A stretch of 64,000 nt of DNA from contig UQHO01000001.1 in the NCBI GenBank assembly GCA_900540995.1, positions 62,001 to 126,000 of the forward strand, given 5' to 3'. A model generated the notes under the pieces. It searched no databases. It was not told where the DNA came from and was given only the letters and a program-made list of their open reading frames with translations. Positions within the stretch are counted from its first letter, which is position 1. Each line of letters starts with the position of its first letter. Shown here piece by piece: positions 60,001 to 64,000 of this stretch. Made by a program: the position numbers and the translations under genes. Source of the stretch: an uncultured Collinsella sp. (GTDB lineage: Bacteria > Actinomycetota > Coriobacteriia > Coriobacteriales > Coriobacteriaceae).

Positions 60001-61810
60001 GCTTAATGACCTTGAACAGGGCATTCTTAATGACGGAATAGGACAGGCCGGCCGCGATATCGCCCACCGTGGCGCCTTCCTTTTGCGCCTGTTTGACGCG
60101 CGAGTTCATAAAGACCGTGCAGCGGCTGCCCAGGTCGACGGGGGCCTTGGCATGGATGGCGGCATTGGCGAACGCGCGCACGTCCATGTTCATAGAGACG
60201 GCGAAGCTCTCGATAAAGCTACCGCAACCCGACGAGCAGGCCTCGTTGAGCATGATGTGCTCGATGACGCCGTCCTTGACGCGCAGGCACTTCATGTCCT
60301 GGCCACCAATGTCCAGAATGAACTCGACGCCGGGCAGGAACGCCTTGGCGCCGCGCAGGTGCGCGACGGTCTCGATCTCGCCGGAGTCGGCCTTGAGGGC
60401 CTCGATGAGCAGCGCCTCGCCATAGCCCGTGGTGGTCACGTGGCCGATGGTGCAACCAGCGGGGATGTGGTTGTAGAAATCGGCCATGATGACCTTGGCC
60501 GTGCCCAGGATGTCGCCGTTGTTGTTGCCGTACCAGGTGTGCAACAGCTGGCCGTCCTCGCCCACAAGCGCAGCCTTCATGGTGGTGGAGCCGGCGTCGA
60601 TGCCGATGAACACGCGGCCGGTGTAGCCTTCGAGTTTGCCCTTGGGGACGACCTCGGTGTCGTGGCGACCCTTGAACTCGGCAAAATCCTCGTCGGTGGC
60701 AAAGAGCGGATCCAGACGCTCGACCTCGGCACCCTGCGTATCACCCAGGGCATCGATGGCCTCGATGAGCTGCGGGAACGTACTGAGCTTATTGGACTCG
60801 TGCGCCATGGCGGCGCCGCTCGCCACAAACAGGTGAGCGTTTTGGGGCACGATACGGTGCTCTTCGTCCAGGCCGAGCGTGAGGTAGAAGCGGTGGCGCA
60901 GCTCGGAGAGGTACTGCAGCGGGCCGCCCAGGAAAGCGACGTTGCCGCGGATGGGACGGCCGCACGCCAGGCCCGAGATGGTCTGGGTCACGACAGCCTG
61001 GAAGATGGAGGCAGCCACGTCCTCGGGGCGAGCGCCCTCGTTGAGCAGTGGCTGGACGTCGGTCTTGGCAAAGACGCCGCAGCGGCTGGCGATGGGATAG
61101 ATGGTGGTAGCGTTGGCCGCGAGCTCGTTGAGGCCACTGGCATCGGTGTGCAGCAGGGTTGCCATCTGATCGATGAACGCGCCCGTGCCACCGGCGCAGG
61201 TGCCGTTCATGCGCTGCTCGATGCCGTTGTCGAAGTAGATGATCTTGGCGTCCTCGCCGCCCAGCTCGATGGCGACATCGGTGGCCGGGATGAGGGTCTC
61301 GACGGCACGCTTGCTGGCGATGACCTCCTGGACAAACTCCAGGTCGAGCCACTGGGACAGCAGCAGACCGCCCGAGCCGGTGATTGCACAGGTCATCTGG
61401 GCCGTCGGCAGCACGGTCGCAGCACCCTCGAACAGGTCACGGGCGCAGGCACGGACATCGGTGTGATGACGCTGATACTTGGCGTAGACAATCTGGTTGT
61501 CGTCGTTGAGCACGGCGAGCTTAACGGTGGTGGAGCCCACGTCGATGCCCAGGTGCAGGTTACCGCGGGCGGCCTCGGGGTTGAAGATTGCGCCTTCGGG
61601 GGTCTGGGCGGCGGCTACGGGCTCAGCGGCGGTGGCGGGCTCGCTGACGACGGACGTCTCCCCTGCCACGTTCTTGGCATCGGCAACTGCCTCGGCAACT
61701 TTCTCGGCAGCTGCGGTCGCGGCCTTCTGCGCAGCATCCACCACGGCGGGTGCAGCCTCACGCGCGGCAGCGACCATACGGTCCTTAATGCCCTCGACGA
61801 GTTTGCTCAT
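57029..61810 (-). CDS. 2-hydroxyacyl-CoA dehydratase / activase multidomain protein (megaprotein 2)
   Basis: 1593 residues and the same plan as megaprotein 1. ATPase domain 1 starts near residue 88 (GIDVGSTTVK, IELGGEDAK, TCAGGTGAF). Domain 2 starts near 399 (GIDAGSTTMK, LDIGGQDMK, CSSGCGSF, GSRCTVF). The Cys segment is near 685 (CGRCSNNCQ), the DUF2229 segment near 750 (VGIPRALNMY), and the HgdB-like region follows. The extra 85-residue N-terminus is an Ala/Val/Glu/Lys amphipathic helix, unlike megaprotein 1. The gene is 11 bp downstream of its own TetR gene, so they form an operon. The substrate is unknown. Confidence 0.93.
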   Translation of the reverse strand: MSKLVEGIKDRMVAAAREAAPAVVDAAQKAATAAAEKVAEAVADAKNVAGETSVVSEPATAAEPVAAAQTPEGAIFNPEAARGNLHLGIDVGSTTVKLAVLNDDNQIVYAKYQRHHTDVRACARDLFEGAATVLPTAQMTCAITGSGGLLLSQWLDLEFVQEVIASKRAVETLIPATDVAIELGGEDAKIIYFDNGIEQRMNGTCAGGTGAFIDQMATLLHTDASGLNELAANATTIYPIASRCGVFAKTDVQPLLNEGARPEDVAASIFQAVVTQTISGLACGRPIRGNVAFLGGPLQYLSELRHRFYLTLGLDEEHRIVPQNAHLFVASGAAMAHESNKLSTFPQLIEAIDALGDTQGAEVERLDPLFATDEDFAEFKGRHDTEVVPKGKLEGYTGRVFIGIDAGSTTMKAALVGEDGQLLHTWYGNNNGDILGTAKVIMADFYNHIPAGCTIGHVTTTGYGEALLIEALKADSGEIETVAHLRGAKAFLPGVEFILDIGGQDMKCLRVKDGVIEHIMLNEACSSGCGSFIESFAVSMNMDVRAFANAAIHAKAPVDLGSRCTVFMNSRVKQAQKEGATVGDIAAGLSYSVIKNALFKVIKLRDPKEIGSQVIVQGGTFMSDATLRAFEQLTGVHAVRPDIAGCMGAYGAALLARDRAGADGTSTILSAEDIAHLTVTQKHVRCGRCSNNCQLTVNDFGGGRRFITGNRCEKGAGHKKQKTEAPNLFKKKNELLFDREVLSPDEAPRGTVGIPRALNMYENYPFWHAFFTRLGFSVQLSDQSSKKTYQAGIESMPSESVCYPAKMSHGHVMNLIDRDVDFIWMPCVRWERKEDPTAGNCYNCPIVMSYPTALALNIDEIREQNIEFLYPFVPYHDKTELKRRLYQVLAVDRVADAEAGRGRVRGPKITRSEVDAAVNAAFEADARFHEDIQTMGEEALKWVEDHGGHGIVLAGRPYHNDPEINHALPELISSFGFAVFTEDSLAHLVKPERPIRVVDQWMYHSRLYAVARFVTMRNDLDLIQLNSFGCGLDALTTDQVQEILEASGKIYTVLKIDEVSNLGAARIRIRSLMAALKDQEAERLAEATAAGEPYEQGDAAPVAPSTDAPAFASRKYTFEAQRESASTAWSKVPFTEQMRDEGYTILCPQMAPIHFDLVKEVFRGAGYNLELLPSTDHDAVEAGLRYVNNDICYPSILVTGQIMEAIESGRYDLSKTAVVISQTGGGCRATNYIALIRKALRESGHPEIPVISLSAVALGEDNPGFKLTPALLKQAVYAVLFGDVMMQMLYRCRPYEATPGAANALYEEYMARARKLAPKFNRHNYTKLAREAIRAFDTMPLVGEGTKPRVGVVGEILVKFHPTANNHVVDVIEREGCEAVVPGLLDFFLYSMSNAELQKDELGSSATARAGMQALIKLVDWMRTPVEEMLEKSRRFEAPERIGTMADKARTVLSVCNNMGEGWLLTAEMLDLIDHGAPNIICTQPFACLPNHVVGKAVIKELRRQHPESNIVAVDYDPGASEVNQLNRIKLMISVAKENMRAGKGFKLEKVAPLAMDEVTGQMRAHDGCVSCGPASEEAVASVAERLGRGIKK

Positions 61811-61821
61811 TGTCTCTCCTC

Positions 61822-62532
61822 TTAGTTGTTGGACTCGACGGTTGCGGCGGTGTCGGCCGCGTCCTCGAGCTGCAAGTTCAATAGCTTCATGCCGTATTCT
61901 GGCACGTTGATATCGATGGGTTGTCCATACAGGTCACCAGGGCGCACAAAAGCGAGCACCGTCATAATGCGCGCCATGGCCTCGGGCGATTCGGTGAGCC
62001 CACGCTCAAACCAGCGCTGAATCATGCCGACCTCGGCACTCACGACGTAGGTGACGTAGTAGTCAAAGAACGTGCCCAGCGCCAGGCCCAAAATGCCCGT
62101 CTGCGCACGCGGCACCACAGCCTCACGAGCGGTGTCGATGATCCTTTTAATGAAGGCCTGGTCGCCGCCCGGACCCAACAGCGCACCGATTAAGTCGCGG
62201 TTGGCCGCAAGATAACGCAGCAGCTCAACCGAACCGGGCGCCGGCTCGAGCTCATCGATATTGTGATAGAGATCAGGCAGCTGAGCTGCAGTGATGAGCT
62301 CAATGCGCTCATGGATCTCGGCCAGCAAGCCGTCCTCGATTTGATTGATAAAGTCGGGAATATCGCGGTAGTGCGAATAGAACGTGCGGCGCGTAAGGCC
62401 AGCGCGCTCGGTGAGCGACGCGACATTAATGCGCGAAAGGTCGCCGCTTTCGGCAAGCTCACTGGCAAGTGCCTGGCGAAGGGCACGCTGCGAGCGAAGG
62501 GACCGGCGATCGCATTTCTCGAGCTGGGACAA
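61822..62532 (-). CDS. TetR/AcrR family transcriptional regulator
   Basis: 236 residues with an N-terminal HTH (INVASLTERAGLTRRTFYSHYRDIPDF, residues about 33-58) and a TetR C-terminal domain. Translation begins at TTG (62532) after a strong AAGGAGG. A start of this kind is rare and may keep repressor levels low. It is co-transcribed with megaprotein 2. Two palindromes just upstream (62555-62570, 62584-62598) are the likely binding sites, giving autoregulation. Confidence 0.9.
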   Translation of the reverse strand: MSQLEKCDRRSLRSQRALRQALASELAESGDLSRINVASLTERAGLTRRTFYSHYRDIPDFINQIEDGLLAEIHERIELITAAQLPDLYHNIDELEPAPGSVELLRYLAANRDLIGALLGPGGDQAFIKRIIDTAREAVVPRAQTGILGLALGTFFDYYVTYVVSAEVGMIQRWFERGLTESPEAMARIMTVLAFVRPGDLYGQPIDINVPEYGMKLLNLQLEDAADTAATVESNN

Positions 62533-62554
62533 GCGTCCTCCTTGTTACTCAGCC

Positions 62555-62570
62555 TGTGCGCTATTGCACA
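62555..62570. promoter_or_regulatory. Possible second operator half-site pair for the TetR gene
   Basis: TGTGC, 6 nt, GCACA. It is weaker than, but shares TGTGC/GCACA with, the palindrome 14 bp away. Confidence 0.4.
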
Positions 62571-62583
62571 GTGCGAGTATTAT

Positions 62584-62598
62584 TGCACACCGTGTGCA
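62584..62598. promoter_or_regulatory. Palindromic operator upstream of the TetR / megaprotein 2 operon
   Basis: TGCACAC, one central C, GTGTGCA: perfect 7-bp arms, about 50 bp before the start codon. Confidence 0.6.
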
Positions 62599-62621
62599 TC
62601 AACACGTAAAGGCAATAATTT

Positions 62622-62655
62622 GGATGTGACGAAGGGCAGTCCCTTTGTCACATCC
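62622..62655. repeat. GGCAGTCC-loop hairpin
   Basis: GGATGTGACGAAGG and CCTTTGTCACATCC pair over 14 bp with one G-U. The loop is 6 nt. It is not at a stop codon. Confidence 0.6.
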
Positions 62656-62806
62656 AGCGACCGCCTAGGTTGTGCCAGTTGTACCCGGCTTTTGGAGTGG
62701 CATTGCCGATTGTTCAAAATGTCATTCGTGGGTAGAATAATGTCGACGGCAGCCCAAGTTGTAGCTAGCTGGGCAGCGCCGTTGTTTGCATTAGGGGGTC
62801 AACGCC

Positions 62807-62932
62807 TTAGCGGCGGCGACCCCTTCTGTTGCGCTTCGAACGCTGCTTGAGTGCCTCGGAAAGGCCGACAAGCGCCGTGAAGAACGAGACCAAAGCGGTC
62901 AGAAGTCTCACGAAATCAATCAAATCGGTCAT
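62807..62932 (-). CDS. 41-residue membrane peptide (possible type I toxin-like)
   Basis: ATG at 62932 has a perfect GGAGG site eight bases upstream; a second ATG at 62938 is too close. The peptide is MTDLIDFVRLLTALVSFF followed by more hydrophobic residues to about 25, then a run rich in Lys/Arg (RSKRNRRGRRR). One membrane helix with a basic tail and this length resemble BsrG/TxpA or Fst-type toxic peptides. A GGGGTC/GACCCC hairpin overlaps the stop. No function is known; the site and codon structure support translation. Confidence 0.65.
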   Translation of the reverse strand: MTDLIDFVRLLTALVSFFTALVGLSEALKQRSKRNRRGRRR

Positions 62933-63059
62933 GGGCATCACCTCCCATCAGATGGAGGGCGCTGCCCGGCACATGGAACTGCCGTCAACAGCATCAATTC
63001 TATCAAAGCGCAGTTAGGTATGCGAATGTTTGTTCGTATTTCAAGAGACCAGCGTCACC

Positions 63060-63088
63060 TGTGACAAAGGGGCAGTCCCTTTGTCACA
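63060..63088. repeat. GGCAGTCCC-loop hairpin at the HAD gene stop codon
   Basis: A perfect 12-bp stem (TGTGACAAAGGG / CCCTTTGTCACA) with a 5-nt loop (gcagt). It ends exactly at the base before the stop codon (63089-63091). Confidence 0.75.
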
Positions 63089-63946
63089 TTATTCGATGAC
63101 GGTGCGAGAGTTTTGCTTGTGCATGGTGGCGAGCATGTGTTTGGGGACGGCGTGGACTATGCAGCTGCCGATGGTCGCGCTCGCGGCGGCTTTAGCTGCA
63201 TCGCTGGCGTTTTTGGTCGCGTAGCTGTGGCGGAAACGCTTGAGCATGGCGATGTCGTTGCCGCCATCTCCGTAAACCGCAACCTCGTCCTCGGCAATAC
63301 CGTAGTAGCCCGCCAGCCAGGCCACGCTCTCGCCCTTGTTGCACGCCACGTCCGTGATCTCGAACATCACCGGATCGAACGGCGCGTTGACCACGCGGTC
63401 CGATCGCTCGGCCAAATACGCCTTAAGATTGCGCTCCAGCTCGGGCGAGGTCACGCGGCAGTTGATCTTGCACACATCGTGGCGCAGGATGTCACCGATC
63501 GACTGGTCGAAATACTGTTCCTCGTGATACCCGCCACGTGCACGCATGCCACGCATCACGATGCGCTTGATAGGACTGTCCTTTTTAAAGCCCGCCTGAT
63601 GCATCTCGAACGATCCGCTCGAGAACATGCCATCGGGTGTGGAGCAATCAAAGCAAATGTCCGGGAACGCCCTGAGCAGTTCCTCGGTGATCTGCGGGTC
63701 GATGGTCCAGGTCTTGAGCACCTCGCCATGGCTGTCGCGCACGATGGATCCGTTGGAGCAGCAGGCGTCAAGCGCCAGACCCGTAAAGCCATGCTCGCCG
63801 ATCGGCAGCGTCGAGCGTCCGGTCGCGGGAACCACATGCAGGCCAGCCTCGGTCAGCTCGCGAATGGCGCGGCGGATGGTCCCGTCGGCCTCGTGCAGGG
63901 CGTTCAGCAGCGTTCCGTCTAAGTCACTCGCAAACATCTTGATCAT
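63089..63946 (-). CDS. HAD-superfamily Cof-type phosphatase
   Basis: 285 residues. Motif I is ASDLDGTLL, motif II lies at VPATGRS, and the C-terminal motifs are NKGESVAWLAGYYGI and VAVYGDGGNDIAMLKRF. The cap is of type IIB. Such proteins dephosphorylate sugar phosphates or cofactors; the substrate is not predicted. The start at 63946 (MIKMFASDLDG) is chosen for its spacing to GAGAGG; the ATG two codons earlier is too close. The gene's stop codon abuts a dispersed hairpin. Confidence 0.93.
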   Translation of the reverse strand: MIKMFASDLDGTLLNALHEADGTIRRAIRELTEAGLHVVPATGRSTLPIGEHGFTGLALDACCSNGSIVRDSHGEVLKTWTIDPQITEELLRAFPDICFDCSTPDGMFSSGSFEMHQAGFKKDSPIKRIVMRGMRARGGYHEEQYFDQSIGDILRHDVCKINCRVTSPELERNLKAYLAERSDRVVNAPFDPVMFEITDVACNKGESVAWLAGYYGIAEDEVAVYGDGGNDIAMLKRFRHSYATKNASDAAKAAASATIGSCIVHAVPKHMLATMHKQNSRTVIE

Positions 63947-64000
63947 GGGCATGCCTCTCTTTCGTCTGCACGATATTGTAGACGAGAACGGGCGCACCCC

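Noticed and set aside
57113..61825. A 1570-codon open frame on the plus strand opposite megaprotein 2
   Set aside because: It is the antisense of a clearly conserved gene. The composition is a GC-codon shadow and no domain is recognisable.
1..64000. CRISPR array or cas genes
   Set aside because: No regularly spaced direct repeats with unique spacers and no cas-like protein were seen.

Overview
The window reads as chromosomal DNA of a Coriobacteriia actinobacterium, most likely Collinsella. The base composition is GC-rich. Genes typical of that group are present: two giant 2-hydroxyacyl-CoA dehydratase/activase fusion proteins, a DUF6020-like membrane protein, a coiled-coil surface protein ending in LAQTG, and the amaP-DUF2273-Asp23 envelope-stress cluster. 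This genus call is inference from gene content. Almost all genes lie on the minus strand. The plus-strand exceptions are tRNA-Val, an M20 peptidase, an OPT transporter and a DUF389 protein.

Layout. 1-1717: 5' part of clpC, cut by the window edge. 1910-7022: activase megaprotein 1 with an overlapping TetR gene and a clean palindromic operator upstream. 7304-9734: a DUF2798 membrane protein and a ThrE-type exporter. 9850-10180: degenerate tandem repeats. 10179-22168: housekeeping block with lysS, greA, tatA, tRNA-Pro(CGG), ispE, veg, dtd, rdgB, rph, murI, a HAD phosphatase, murE and asnB. 22340-22930: tRNA-Val(TAC) followed by duplicated tRNA 3' fragments and a MITE-like element with 26-bp perfect inverted ends. 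23045-27933: arginine operon argC-argJ-argB-argD. 28191-29092: two paralogous PPOX-type flavoproteins. 29123-32620: a riboflavin ECF transporter operon (ribU, fused ecfA1A2, ecfT) behind an FMN riboswitch. 33002-35029: groES-groEL, with a very long hairpin on each side.

35465-38734: divergent YtcJ-type and M20 amidohydrolases. 38875-49285: zinc-ribbon membrane protein, YitT protein, Asp23/DUF2273/AmaP, YebC, DUF6020-like protein, lgt, a NifU-like protein, dCMP deaminase and coaX. 49346-51299: a 35-bp-arm hairpin, a structured leader and a frameshifted OPT transporter. 51501-54971: CAP-domain coiled-coil surface protein. 55279-56942: DUF389 protein and an arylsulfotransferase remnant. 57029-62532: megaprotein 2 and its TetR gene. 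62807-63946: a 41-residue membrane peptide and a HAD phosphatase.

The most unusual signal is not a protein. A dispersed set of small hairpins has different but internally complementary arms and a shared loop (CCTGTCCC or close variants). Most of them sit exactly on the stop codon of the upstream gene. A second related core (GGGACGGGG) forms another set. Two structurally similar hairpins of about 145-210 bp flank groESL. The two TetR/megaprotein modules at the two ends of the window look like paralogous, separately controlled ATP-driven reductase systems.
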